Of a stretch of DNA of 64,000 bases, positions 46,855 to 55,885 are shown piece after piece. Made by a program: the position numbers and the translations under genes. Origin of the DNA: Kolteria novifilia (GTDB taxonomy: Bacteria > Planctomycetota > Planctomycetia > Kolteriales > Kolteriaceae). The stretch covers positions 4,712,001 to 4,776,000 of the forward strand of contig CP036279.1 of NCBI GenBank assembly GCA_007748055.1. Reading direction: 5' to 3'. The notes below the pieces were generated by a model that was given only the letters and a program-made list of their open reading frames with translations, searched no databases and was not told the DNA's origin. The stretch's first letter is position 1. Each line of letters opens with the position of its first letter.

Positions 46855-47346
46855 ATGCCTATCGATTTCGTCGAACGTGTCGTCCAACTCGCCCTTCAGA
46901 ACGTCGAAGCCGGTGGCCGTCCCTTCGCCTCCATCATCGAGCGCGATGGAGAGATCATCGCCGAAGCCGCCAATCAAGTCGCCCAAACCCGCGATCCCAC
47001 CGCCCACGCGGAACTCCTCGCCATTCGAGTGGCCAGCCAAGTCCTCAACTCGGAAACGTTCACCGGCTGCCGCATCTGGAACATGGCCCACCCCTGCCCC
47101 ATGTGTCTCGCCGCCGTCTACTATTGCAGCCCCGAAAGCTGCCTGTTCTTGCTGGCTCGGGAGGAGTACGCCTCCCTCTACGTGGACGATCGACGCTACT
47201 TCACGCTCGGCAACTTCTATGACGAGATCGCCAAGCCGTGGCCCGAGCGATCGCTGCCGATGGAGCATGTCGTCGATGAGCGGGGAAGAAGCCCCTATCG
47301 GCGCTGGCGGGAACTACACCCGGAGGGTGTCTGCAAGGCGACTTGA
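46855..47346 (+). CDS. Nucleoside/nucleotide deaminase (cytidine-deaminase fold)
   Basis: A 163-residue zinc deaminase. Ligands are H51 (TAHAE, with catalytic E53) and C81/C84 (HPCPMC). This is the tRNA-adenosine/guanine deaminase branch, and its size and PCPMC block are close to guanine deaminase. The exact base is not certain. ATG 46855 has GGAG 7 bases upstream, and lies after the 16S terminator. It converges with the methyltransferase gene. Confidence 0.87.
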   Translation: MPIDFVERVVQLALQNVEAGGRPFASIIERDGEIIAEAANQVAQTRDPTAHAELLAIRVASQVLNSETFTGCRIWNMAHPCPMCLAAVYYCSPESCLFLLAREEYASLYVDDRRYFTLGNFYDEIAKPWPERSLPMEHVVDERGRSPYRRWRELHPEGVCKAT

Positions 47347-47489
47347 TCTCGTCGCGGCCCGCCAACGATTCGTCCGAAGCTGGTGCGTGTGTTGGTGGAG
47401 CCCGACCCCCTCGACACTCGATGACGAGTCGCCAGCGGCGCCCGATCGAGCGCAACAAATAGAGCGATGGGTAGGCGGCTTTCGGTGCC

Positions 47490-48590
47490 TCATCTCGCGG
47501 TCAGCGATAGAAAGCACCAGTGGTTGTCGAGCTTCCATCGCTCCGGCTCGCCATGGATCATCTCTTCGACCTTCGCGAAGAATCGATCGACCAGTTCCCC
47601 GGTTGAGTATGTCGGCGTCGGACCGCAGAGTTGCTCCGCGACGATGCCCTCGAAGATGGCTCGCAGAAAGCCCGTGTAACTCTCCGCATACGCGATGGTG
47701 TCTCCATCGCGATCGAACTGCGTTTGGAACGGAACCGGCGGCGTCGCGGCGATCATTCGGTCGACTTCGAAACAATCGGCCAGATCCCCTCTCGAACCGA
47801 GGGGAGCAAGCAATTCCTCTTGGGAACGACGGTAGTAGGGCAGGACAACGTTCTCCATCCTCTCCGCCGGGATGACCCCTTCGCCGACCAGTTGCCGAGT
47901 CGCCTCGGCCATAAGTTCAAATGGCATGTGGGCGGAGTCCTCATTCGGCTCACGCAGAATCGAAAGGACGAGCTTTCCCCCCGGAAGCATCTCGGTCGCG
48001 CGATGACTGAGGAACGTCAGCCAATCCCAACTCGCTTGTTCGGCGAGGGACTTGCGCCACGTTCGCGCCTCCTGGCCGAGACCCCGCGCATCTTCAGGCA
48101 ACCTGCTCAACCAATGAACAGCCGCGGTGGAGATACCAATGTTCACGGTCGCTTGCGGCATGACCGGTTCATAGAAGGAACCGCCTGTCGCGAACTCGAA
48201 CACTGGACCGTTGCGGCGTGCCTTGCGCCGCGAGAACTCGTGGTCGCGCTTCGCGTGCAACTCCGATAGGTTCTGAAAGAGCTTGTTGAAGTTGTTGGTG
48301 AAGAGGTCGTTGTAGCAGACGCTGACGGTTTGATCCGAGTCCCGCCGATGCAAGGCGGCGATGCAACGCTCGGTCACAGACGTCGCGTTCTTACCCTCCG
48401 AACATCCGTAGTCGCACATCACCAGAGGGCGTCCCTCGGGCGGGAGGCGCACTTCCTCCATCGCCGCATCCAGGATGGGCGTGAGCTCTTGAACCAACGT
48501 CCGCTGAACCAGGGAGTGCTGGTCGTAGAAGTCCTTCTTCATTCCCGCCACGGTGCGCGAGGTCAGGCCTCGCTCCTTCAGCGTCTTCAT
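47490..48590 (-). CDS. SABATH-like (Methyltransf_7) carboxyl methyltransferase
   Basis: A 366-residue SAM-dependent methyltransferase resembling the plant SABATH family (salicylate, jasmonate, caffeine methyltransferases). Matching blocks: CDYGCSEGKNA (SAM loop), YNDLFTNNFNKLF, GGSFYEPVMPQATVN, STAAVHWLSRLP and PGGKLVLSILREPNED. The typical Tyr/Trp cage and the SFY...HWLS pair are present. The enzyme would methylate a carboxyl or nitrogen of a small acid; the substrate is unknown. ATG 48590 has a G-rich run upstream; longer starts (48614, 48629) are possible. It converges with the deaminase. Confidence 0.78.
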   Translation of the reverse strand: MKTLKERGLTSRTVAGMKKDFYDQHSLVQRTLVQELTPILDAAMEEVRLPPEGRPLVMCDYGCSEGKNATSVTERCIAALHRRDSDQTVSVCYNDLFTNNFNKLFQNLSELHAKRDHEFSRRKARRNGPVFEFATGGSFYEPVMPQATVNIGISTAAVHWLSRLPEDARGLGQEARTWRKSLAEQASWDWLTFLSHRATEMLPGGKLVLSILREPNEDSAHMPFELMAEATRQLVGEGVIPAERMENVVLPYYRRSQEELLAPLGSRGDLADCFEVDRMIAATPPVPFQTQFDRDGDTIAYAESYTGFLRAIFEGIVAEQLCGPTPTYSTGELVDRFFAKVEEMIHGEPERWKLDNHWCFLSLTAR

Positions 48591-48969
48591 GGCGCCCCCC
48601 CTGTCGGTGGCCATGGGAGATGACGGCAAGGAGCCGACTCACCCATGCCCTGAATTTTTATGCCTCACCTTTGCTACGATTGTCGCTCGTCAAGCGTGAG
48701 CTCCGCAGGTCTTCTTAGGCGTCGCGGAACGGGTCGCGGCGGCCCAAATCAGCGAGACACAAACTCGACGGACGGTCCTGGAACTGTGCAGACGTGCTCA
48801 AAAATGTGGCGATTCTTGTTGCACCAAGAGATGTCACGAGACATCATTAACGGAGTCGCGCGTGGCCATTTCACGGTTTAGGCGCGAAATCGCAGATCAA
48901 GTTCGACCGGCACACCTTTCGCACTCCGTTGGCCAGGGCATGTTCGTGTCCCATGTAAGGAGGCAGAGA
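48591..48969. other. Intergenic between methyltransferase and DUF1559 array
   Basis: Divergent promoter region. No hairpin or repeat recognised. AAGGAGG lies 6 bases before the DUF1559 start at 48970. Confidence 0.45.
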
Positions 48970-49995
48970 ATGCTGACGTCGTCATATCGGCCCCGCGGGT
49001 TCACCCTCGTCGAACTTCTGGTGGTCATCGCCATCATCGGTGTTCTCGTGTCGCTCCTCTTGCCCGCGGTCCAGCAAGCGCGCGATGCCGCTCGTCGAGC
49101 CCAATGTGCGAACAACCTTCGGCAAGTCGGCCTCGCTCTCAACAACTATCACGAGAGTCATGGCAGTTTTCCAATCGGGGATCCGGGCAGCACCCTGCGG
49201 CCCAACTGGCGCATCCCTCTGCTCCCCCACCTCGATCAGGCTCAAGCATACGATCAGTTGAACTTCGATGGCCGCACCAACTCCGGTTTTCGCGGCTACA
49301 TCTACAACTACGCCGGTAACACCGTCCTGTTGGATCTCGTCGTTCCCGCATACCTCTGTCCGAGCAGCGCCTTCCCCAAAGCGAACACCGCTCACATCGT
49401 GAATACGGGGGACAGCCCCATGTTCGCCGACTACGTGGGCATCTCGGGAGCGACACCCGATCCTCTCGGAAGAACGTCGGCCTGTACCCCCGCGAACGTG
49501 GTTCAGGGAGGAACGCTCTGCGAGAACGGGATGCTCACGCTGTTTCACAATCAGCGACTAAGAGATTGCACCGACGGAGCGTCGAAGACAATGATCGTCG
49601 CGGAACAGTCCGGGCAAGTGAACGGTCGCGAGATCACCGCCAACCCGTTGGGTCCTTGGCATGGCCTCGCCGTCAATACGACCAACTACAGCGGGGGCTA
49701 TACCTCCTGGAATCCCGGCACCCCGCTCTCCGCGATCACCTACAGTAGCGGCTACACCGGTGGCTTGACGACGGTCGCCGATCCACCGAACTCGTTCTGG
49801 CTGGCCGGCGCTCACTCCGGAGCCAGCAGCACCGGCGGCTTCGAAGTCAATTCAATCATTAACTCCTTCCACCCCGGCGGAACACACGGCTTGATGAGCG
49901 ATGGGTCGGTCCACTTCGTTTCCGAAGCGATCGACCTCGAGAGCTTGCGTCGGCTTTGCGTTCGCGACGATGGACTGATTGTTGAAGCGTATTAG
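48970..49995 (+). CDS. DUF1559 prepilin-like protein, array 1 copy 1
   Basis: A 341-residue pilin-like exported protein. The N-terminus [20 protein letters not shown] has a G(-1)-F(+1) prepilin peptidase site and hydrophobic stalk helix, followed by [16 protein letters not shown]. The C-terminus has the family signature [20 protein letters not shown] long beta-rich middle contains [19 protein letters not shown] and [11 protein letters not shown], shared with the next three genes. DUF1559 proteins are abundant in planctomycetes with unknown roles, probably pseudopilin-like. AAGGAGG lies 6 bases before ATG 48970. Confidence 0.93.
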   Translation: MLTSSYRPRGFTLVELLVVIAIIGVLVSLLLPAVQQARDAARRAQCANNLRQVGLALNNYHESHGSFPIGDPGSTLRPNWRIPLLPHLDQAQAYDQLNFDGRTNSGFRGYIYNYAGNTVLLDLVVPAYLCPSSAFPKANTAHIVNTGDSPMFADYVGISGATPDPLGRTSACTPANVVQGGTLCENGMLTLFHNQRLRDCTDGASKTMIVAEQSGQVNGREITANPLGPWHGLAVNTTNYSGGYTSWNPGTPLSAITYSSGYTGGLTTVADPPNSFWLAGAHSGASSTGGFEVNSIINSFHPGGTHGLMSDGSVHFVSEAIDLESLRRLCVRDDGLIVEAY

Positions 49996-50385
49996 ATCAG
50001 TGCGGTGCTAGGCTTCGTTTCAAAAGTAGGTCGTCGGCCCGAGGCTCAGCCAATCGGTGCGGGTCGAGGAGGGCGAAGCAGGCGAATCCGCTGGATTCGT
50101 CGATGCAGCCCGACAACGTCCCGTGCCGATGCAGCGAGTCGAAGGCAGAGGCGAGTTTTGAGACGGAGCCTAGTACTGATGGGTAGGTTCGTTCCATCAA
50201 CACTCGCTCCCCGCTCGCGCGGGAGTGCGCTGAATCAGAGGCGTTTCCCACAGGCGCACGACGAGCGTGGACAAGGGAGACTCGCGCGACCACGAGTCCC
50301 CGGTTCCGTGGCCTCGGGACCATCACCCGCTCCCCTTTCACCCAATGATCGACAACTTCTCCAAGAAACGATCGGATAGCTCTCA
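49996..50385. other. Intergenic inside DUF1559 array
   Basis: About 390 bases with no reliable ORF. A hairpin near 50205 (CTCCCCGC...GCGGGAG) may end transcription of copy 1; it lacks a T-run. The next gene has only a weak ribosome site. Confidence 0.45.
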
Positions 50386-51420
50386 ATGGATTCAATGCGT
50401 GGCTCGGCAATCTCACGACGGTCTCGTGCCTTCACGTTGGTCGAGCTCTTGGTCGTGATCGCCATCATCGGCGTGTTGGTTTCTCTTCTTCTTCCCGCCG
50501 TGCAACAGGCCAGGGACGCTGCCCGCCGAGCCCAGTGTGCCAACAATCTTCGGCAGTTCGGCGTCGCGCTGAACTCCTATCACGAGGCGCATACCTGTTT
50601 CCCACTGGGTGACTCCGGGAGTTCTTGTTTCCCGAACTGGCGCATCTACCTCTTGCCCTTTCTGGAGCAGGCCCAAGCCTACGATCAGCTCAACTTTGAC
50701 CGGACGCTTTGTTTCGCCGGACGCTATGGCAACTACACGGGCAACGAGGTCCTTCGTGAGTTGGTCGTCAAGACGTTCATCTGCCCGAGTAGCATCTTCC
50801 CGGTCGCGAACTTTCCGGCGATGCAGTATGCCGATAACAGCGCGATGTTCTCGGACTATGTCGGCATCTCCGGGGCGACTCCGGATCCGCTTGGCAGGTC
50901 CTCGGTATGCACGCCGCCGAACGTGGTTCAAGGAGGAACGCTCTGCGATAACGGAATGCTCGTCCTCTTTCACGCGAAGCGGCTTCGCGACTGTACCGAC
51001 GGATCGTCGAAGACGATGATCATCGCCGAGCAATCGGGACAGGTGAACGGTCGTGAGATCAGCGCCAACGCCTTGGGCCCGTGGCACGGCCGAGCGCTGA
51101 ACACGACAAGCTATTCCGGTGGCTATACGTCCTGGACGCCAAGCACCCCTCTTTCGGCGATCGCCAGCAGCAGCGGCTACACCGGCGGCTTGACGACCGT
51201 CGCCGATTCTCCGAATTCCTACTGGCTCGCCGGTGCCCATTCGGGCGCGAGCAACTCCGGCGGCGTCGAGGTCAACACGATCATCAACTCGTTCCACCCC
51301 GGGGGAACGCACGGCCTGATGAGCGACGGATCGGTTCACTTCGTTTCCGAAGCGGTCGATATCGAGAGCTTGCGCCGGCTCTGCGTTCGTGATGACGGGC
51401 TGATTGTCGAGAACTTTTGA
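50386..51420 (+). CDS. DUF1559 prepilin-like protein, array 1 copy 2
   Basis: A 344-residue copy. Its prepilin site is [14 protein letters not shown], so Ala, not Gly, stands at -1, yet the F+1 and E+5 are kept. The stalk and [16 protein letters not shown] match copy 1, and the C-terminus has [19 protein letters not shown]. The middle is very close to copy 1 ([19 protein letters not shown]). Start ATG 50386, with ATG 50395 also possible; neither has a clear Shine-Dalgarno. Confidence 0.92.
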   Translation: MDSMRGSAISRRSRAFTLVELLVVIAIIGVLVSLLLPAVQQARDAARRAQCANNLRQFGVALNSYHEAHTCFPLGDSGSSCFPNWRIYLLPFLEQAQAYDQLNFDRTLCFAGRYGNYTGNEVLRELVVKTFICPSSIFPVANFPAMQYADNSAMFSDYVGISGATPDPLGRSSVCTPPNVVQGGTLCDNGMLVLFHAKRLRDCTDGSSKTMIIAEQSGQVNGREISANALGPWHGRALNTTSYSGGYTSWTPSTPLSAIASSSGYTGGLTTVADSPNSYWLAGAHSGASNSGGVEVNTIINSFHPGGTHGLMSDGSVHFVSEAVDIESLRRLCVRDDGLIVENF

Positions 51421-51547
51421 GAGCCTATATGGATCTTAGCCTTCCGTTGAATTAAGCGGGTAGTGAATCGATCTACGGGCTGTTAGAGACCGGGCACCAT
51501 GATGGACGAGTGCCTGGAACAATTCTTCAGAAAAGGTAGTACTGTCC

Positions 51548-52579
51548 TTGAACAACACCTTGGCCCCACCTTCGTTTCGTTCGAGCCCCCGCGCCGCCTT
51601 CACGCTTGTGGAACTGCTCGTCGTGATCGCGATCATCGGGGTTCTCGTCTCGCTCTTGTTGCCTGCCGTGCAGCAGGCGAGAGAAGCCGCTCGGCGAGCC
51701 CAGTGCGCGAACAATCTTCGGCAGATCGGCGTGGCGCTACACGCCTACCATGAGAGCAATGGCAGCTTTCCCATCGGCAATGCCGGCAGCACGCATCGTC
51801 CCAACTGGCGCATTCCCCTCTTGCCGTTTCTCGATCAGGCACAGGCCTACGATCGACTCAACTTCGCGGGAACGAGCACCTCTAGTTTTCGCGCCTACAC
51901 GGGACCTTACACCGGGAACGAGGTTCTACAGGATCTGATCGTCCCCACTCTTCTCTGCCCCAGCAGTGCTCTTCCGATGGCGAACGCGTCCCACCTGTCG
52001 CTGTCTGACGGAAGCCCAATGCTCGTCGACTATGTGGGCATCTCCGGTGCAACGCCTGACCCGCAGGGCAGAACCTCCGCCTGCACGGCCTCGGGAGCGG
52101 TTAGCGGGGGAACCTACTGCGAGAACGGCATGCTCGTCATTTTTCATGCCAAACGTTTGCGCGATTGCAGCGATGGAGCCTCCAAGACGATCATCGTGGC
52201 GGAGCAATCGGGGCAGGTTAATGGACGTGAGATCAGCAACAATCCGTTGGGGACATGGCACGGCCTGGCGATCAACACCACGAACGTCTCTTGGAGCCCC
52301 GCCACGGCGGTCTCGTCAATCACGTCGAGCAACGGCTACACAGGTGGTCTGACCACGGTCGCCGATACTCCCAACTCATTCTGGGCCTCAGGGGCTCATT
52401 CAGGAGCTAGCAGTTCGATAGGCAACGAAGTGAACACGATCATCAATTCCTTCCATCCTGGGGGAACCCATGCCCTCATGACCGATGGCGCCGTCGGCTT
52501 CGTTTCGGAGTCGGTCGACATCGAGAACCTGCGTCGCGGGTGCGTCCGGGATGACGGGTTGATCGTCGAGAGCCTGTAG
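51548..52579 (+). CDS. DUF1559 prepilin-like protein, array 1 copy 3
   Basis: A 343-residue copy with a TTG start at 51548 (MNNTLAPPSFRSSPRAAFTL). Ala is at -1 of the cleavage site. The C-terminal signature differs slightly: HPGGTHALMTDGAVGFVSE, with the His-Phe pair changed to Gly-Phe. Otherwise the repeat blocks ([36 protein letters not shown]) match its neighbours. It lies 127 bases after copy 2. Confidence 0.9.
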   Translation: MNNTLAPPSFRSSPRAAFTLVELLVVIAIIGVLVSLLLPAVQQAREAARRAQCANNLRQIGVALHAYHESNGSFPIGNAGSTHRPNWRIPLLPFLDQAQAYDRLNFAGTSTSSFRAYTGPYTGNEVLQDLIVPTLLCPSSALPMANASHLSLSDGSPMLVDYVGISGATPDPQGRTSACTASGAVSGGTYCENGMLVIFHAKRLRDCSDGASKTIIVAEQSGQVNGREISNNPLGTWHGLAINTTNVSWSPATAVSSITSSNGYTGGLTTVADTPNSFWASGAHSGASSSIGNEVNTIINSFHPGGTHALMTDGAVGFVSESVDIENLRRGCVRDDGLIVESL

Positions 52580-52727
52580 TGCACGGGTTCAACGACGTTG
52601 CTGAGAGCCACTGGCTGCTTGTCGGCCATTGAAAACGGTTCGCAAATGCTTGGACCAAACGCGACGACCTCGTCGCATCGCTGGCGGAGCGTAGAATCTC
52701 TTTCTTCCGATTGAACAGGGAACTCCC

Positions 52728-53759
52728 ATGTCCAACATCTCTAGCATCTCTAGGCGTTCCACCCGATCGCGAGCCGCCTTCACCTTGGTGGAGCTGTTGG
52801 TGGTGATCGCCATCATTGGGATTCTTGTTTCGCTACTCTTGCCGGCGGTGCAGCAAGCCAGAGACGCGGCGCGTCGAGCCCAGTGCGCCAGCAACCTTCG
52901 ACAGATTGGAGTCGCTCTCAACAACTATCACGAGGGTCACGGCTGTTTTCCTCTCGGCAATACCGGCAGCACCCAGAAGCCGAATTGGCGCATCTTCCTC
53001 TTGCCCTTCCTCGATCAGGCCCAAGCCTACGATCGACTCAATTTCGTCGGCACGAGCGTCGCAAGTTTTCGCGCCTACGGCGGCCCCTACGCGGGCAATG
53101 AAGTGCTGCAAGACCTGATCGTACCCACGTTTCTCTGCCCGAGTAGCCCGCTACCGGTGGCGAACGTGGCGCACCTCCCGTGGGCGGAAGGGAGCCCGAT
53201 GCTCGTTGACTATGTGGGCATCTCGGGGGCGACGCCCGATCCCCTCGGCAGGACGTCGGCCTGTACCCCTTCGGGAGCTGTTCGCGGAGGGACCTATTGC
53301 GAGAACGGTATGCTTGTCGTCTACCACGCCAAGCGGATGCGTGATTGCACCGACGGCGCTTCCAAGACGATGATCGTCGCGGAGCAGTCGGGCCAGGTCA
53401 ACGGCCGTGAGATCAGCAACAATCCATTGGGCCCGTGGCACGGGTTGGCGATCAACACCACGAACGTCTCTTGGAACCCCGCCACCGATATTTCGACCAT
53501 CACCTCCAGCAATGGTTACACTTGTGGTCTGACCACTGTCGCCGATCCACCCAACTCCTTTTGGCTCTCCGGAGCCCACTCGGGCGCCAGTGAAACGACG
53601 GGAATCGAAGTCAACACGATCATCAACTCGTTTCATCCAGGGGGAACCCACGGCCTCATGACCGATGGATCGGTTCACTTCGTTTCCGAAGCGGTCGACA
53701 TCGAGAGCCTGCGTCGCGGGTGCGTTCGGGATGACGGATTGATCGTCGAGAGCCTTTGA
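52728..53759 (+). CDS. DUF1559 prepilin-like protein, array 1 copy 4
   Basis: A 343-residue copy, start ATG 52728 ([20 protein letters not shown]), again with Ala at -1. It is closest to copy 3 in the middle region (FAGTSTSSFRAYTGPYTGNE against [20 protein letters not shown]) and keeps [19 protein letters not shown]. It ends 15 bases before the small lipoprotein gene, so the two are probably one transcript. Confidence 0.92.
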   Translation: MSNISSISRRSTRSRAAFTLVELLVVIAIIGILVSLLLPAVQQARDAARRAQCASNLRQIGVALNNYHEGHGCFPLGNTGSTQKPNWRIFLLPFLDQAQAYDRLNFVGTSVASFRAYGGPYAGNEVLQDLIVPTFLCPSSPLPVANVAHLPWAEGSPMLVDYVGISGATPDPLGRTSACTPSGAVRGGTYCENGMLVVYHAKRMRDCTDGASKTMIVAEQSGQVNGREISNNPLGPWHGLAINTTNVSWNPATDISTITSSNGYTCGLTTVADPPNSFWLSGAHSGASETTGIEVNTIINSFHPGGTHGLMTDGSVHFVSEAVDIESLRRGCVRDDGLIVESL

Positions 53760-53774
53760 CAGAGTGAGGAATTC

Positions 53775-54206
53775 ATGAGTCAACGTCGAACAAGAACGTT
53801 CGTCAACCGAGTCGGCCTTGGGGTCCTCTTGCTTGCGGGCGTCGGGTGTAGCCATCGTCCCCATTCCGATCGGCCCGTCGGCAATGTCGTGATCACACTG
53901 ATGCAAGCGGGTTCCCCGATGACGTCGGGCCAAGTCAACCTCGTCAACCCCACGATTGCCGGCGGCGGGGGTGGCTCGGTGGGGGCCGATGGGACGGTCA
54001 CGATGTCAGACATTCTGGAGGGTGAGTACACCGTCGTCGTCCTGCCACCAGACCTGATGGGCGAGCCCGTCGAAGAGAACCCCGTCCCGGGTCGACTCGC
54101 CTTCGACAAGAGCTTTCCAAAGAAGTACCGCAGCCCTCAGACCAGTCCCCTCAAGACGAAAGTGATCGAGGGGGATACGACGCAGGTGACGTTCGAGCTC
54201 GAGTAG
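53775..54206 (+). CDS. Small lipoprotein following DUF1559 array 1
   Basis: A 143-residue lipoprotein with lipobox AGVGC after GVLLLAGV. The mature part has a single Ig/transthyretin-like beta domain (GNVVITLMQAGSPMTSGQVN, GSVGADGTVTMSDILEGEYT) as in carboxypeptidase-regulatory-like domains, then a Pro/Lys-rich end that closes QVTFELE. Only 15 bases separate it from copy 4. The gene at 59616 is its counterpart in the second array. A role in coating or docking of DUF1559 fibres is a guess. Confidence 0.8.
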   Translation: MSQRRTRTFVNRVGLGVLLLAGVGCSHRPHSDRPVGNVVITLMQAGSPMTSGQVNLVNPTIAGGGGGSVGADGTVTMSDILEGEYTVVVLPPDLMGEPVEENPVPGRLAFDKSFPKKYRSPQTSPLKTKVIEGDTTQVTFELE

Positions 54207-54278
54207 CGACAGCCGCTCGTCGACGACTTTCCGTTCGTGGCGGACCAAAGCGAGTCGAGTCTCCCCCACCAACGCCAT

Positions 54279-54912
54279 TCACGTCGCGAACGGCAGCTCG
54301 ATCTCTTCCGCCTTCTGCCCCTGCCCCCAGCGGGGTAGTCGAGCCAGGTAGGCCCCGTTGACATTCTTCAGAAACATACCGGTTCCCTTTGGTGATGTCG
54401 TGGGTCGCGATCCGGGGGAAACCCCACATGGAAACGCCGATACAGAGGATTGCGGCACCAGCCCCCGCCACAATGCCGATCAACCACCCCTCCTTTTGAA
54501 AGTCGAACACGAAGATCCCCACGATGATCATGAAGGCGGTCAACAGGAGTGTCCAGTTGATGAGCATCGCCTTCTTGCGACGCTGGTATCTCTCCTCGGA
54601 GAGCCCCAGATGGAGCGTCGCTTTGCGCTGGAAGAACGTGGGGACGAGTGCCGCGAATGGTCCCACCAGAAAAACACAAACAGTCACCAGGATCACGAGC
54701 CCCTGAGTGAGATGAGTCGCGTTGTACTTCCATCGACGATCGCCGCACGGTTCGCCGGTCACGACGCAGTAGTCGGGTAGACCCGACTCCGTATCGACGA
54801 CGAGGTATTCTCCGTCTCGCCAAGGTCCGCTTAAGCTGCCGGGGCCATCAGCGTGAAGCTTGAGAGCGGGCGAATCACTTGTGGGTGGAGCGTAAGGGTT
54901 GATCTCGTTCAA
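54279..54912 (-). pseudogene. Membrane protein gene with apparent +1 frameshift
   Basis: From a TTG at 54912 (with GGGAGA upstream) the frame gives NEINPYAPPTSDSP, a cytosolic segment and two membrane regions (TQGLVILVTVCVFLVGPF and LLLTAFMIIVGIFVFDF), then FPRIATHDITKG. At about 54381-54392 (AAAGGGAACC on the minus strand) the reading frame must shift by +1. The new frame gives GTGMFLKNVNGAYLARLPRW and stops at 54279. That tail (FLKNVNGAYLARLP) resembles the usual end of such proteins. Without the shift the frame runs into poor sequence. An extra base, or a sequencing error, explains it. The family is recognised only by pattern. Confidence 0.6.
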
Positions 54913-55100
54913 CGGTAGAAATCTCCCGTTCGGGAACGGCCCCATCCGCTTGAGGCGCTTCCGGCAACTTGGTTCATCGCATGACAACGTGGTCCCCGGT
55001 CCAAGATCATACGTCATCAAAACCATGCACGCAAACACCCATGCCGACTCAGCGGTTCTGGGTTTGTGCGGCTGTGCATCATGTCGGCGGGAGCGAGCGA

Positions 55101-55865
55101 TCACGGGGCCGTTTGGTGAGATGTTGTCGTCGATGTGCCCAGAAGTGCCACGGCGGCCAAGAGCAAGACGCTCGCGGGGATCAGAATCGACCATAGCTCG
55201 ATGATGCCCTTCAGGAATGCGCCCGCGAAGACGCCAAAGAAGAAGCAGCACCAGATCAGCGAAAGCCAGGAGGCTCAGCGGAACGCGGGAGAGCATCGCG
55301 GGTTTGAGGACGGCTGGCGGATCGCGGCCACAAGCCCTTCGGAGAACGATTCGGCGAACCCGGTCAGCGTTCCCGTCACGAAGGTCAATCCATCGCGCAC
55401 CGATTTGAACTTGCGTGCCGTGACGTTCTGCATCCCCATGGCGAGTGTGGGGAAGACGGCGATGCCAAAGAAAACCATGACGCTCTGCTCGGAGATCTTC
55501 CCCTCCACGAGAAATGTCTGGCCGACGAACGCGAACAGGACCAGAAGCAACGACTCCGCGGTGAGGACGATGCCCATCACCCTCGAGGAAGGCCAACTCG
55601 CGGCGATCTCCCAGATGAGGCCCGCTCCGATTCCTCCAATTACGTACGTCACGATGGGAAAGGCCGCGATCGGCAACGGGGCGAACCAACTGTGGGTCGC
55701 GAAGAGTTCCGGGAGATGAACGCCCATGATCGTGGTGTTGCCACTCATGAACGTGACAAACATGCCGTAGAAGGTCAGGAAACTAACCCCGTCAACGAAC
55801 CCTCCGACCCACGCCAGGGACAGCGCGACGAGCGAATCTCTCAAGGAGGTGGTGCGATCGGTCAT
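55101..55865 (-). pseudogene. DUF1275/YoaK-like membrane protein with in-frame TGA
   Basis: The first 196 codons match a YoaK-type multi-helix protein: WVGGFVDGVSFLTFYGMFVTF, then FMSGNTTIM and MGMQNVTARK. A TGA at 55275-55277 stops it after RCSPAFR. In the same frame reading continues through ASWLSLIWCCFFFGVFAGAF and a membrane helix (LWSILIPASVLLLAAVALLG) to a TGA at 55101, giving the expected full length of 254. So the stop looks like a point change (for example CGA to TGA) or an assembly error. It lies 20 bases after proB and probably shares its transcript. Confidence 0.75.
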
Positions 55866-55885
55866 CGAAGAACGCCCTGGACGAA

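Noticed and set aside
55275-55277. TGA in the YoaK frame as selenocysteine codon
   Set aside because: No selenocysteine-type hairpin was evident directly after it and the family has no Sec; a nonsense change is simpler.
54151-55689. 512-aa open frame on the minus strand
   Set aside because: It joins an off-frame part of the YoaK gene to the membrane-protein gene, with arginine-rich filler; no single family is consistent along it.
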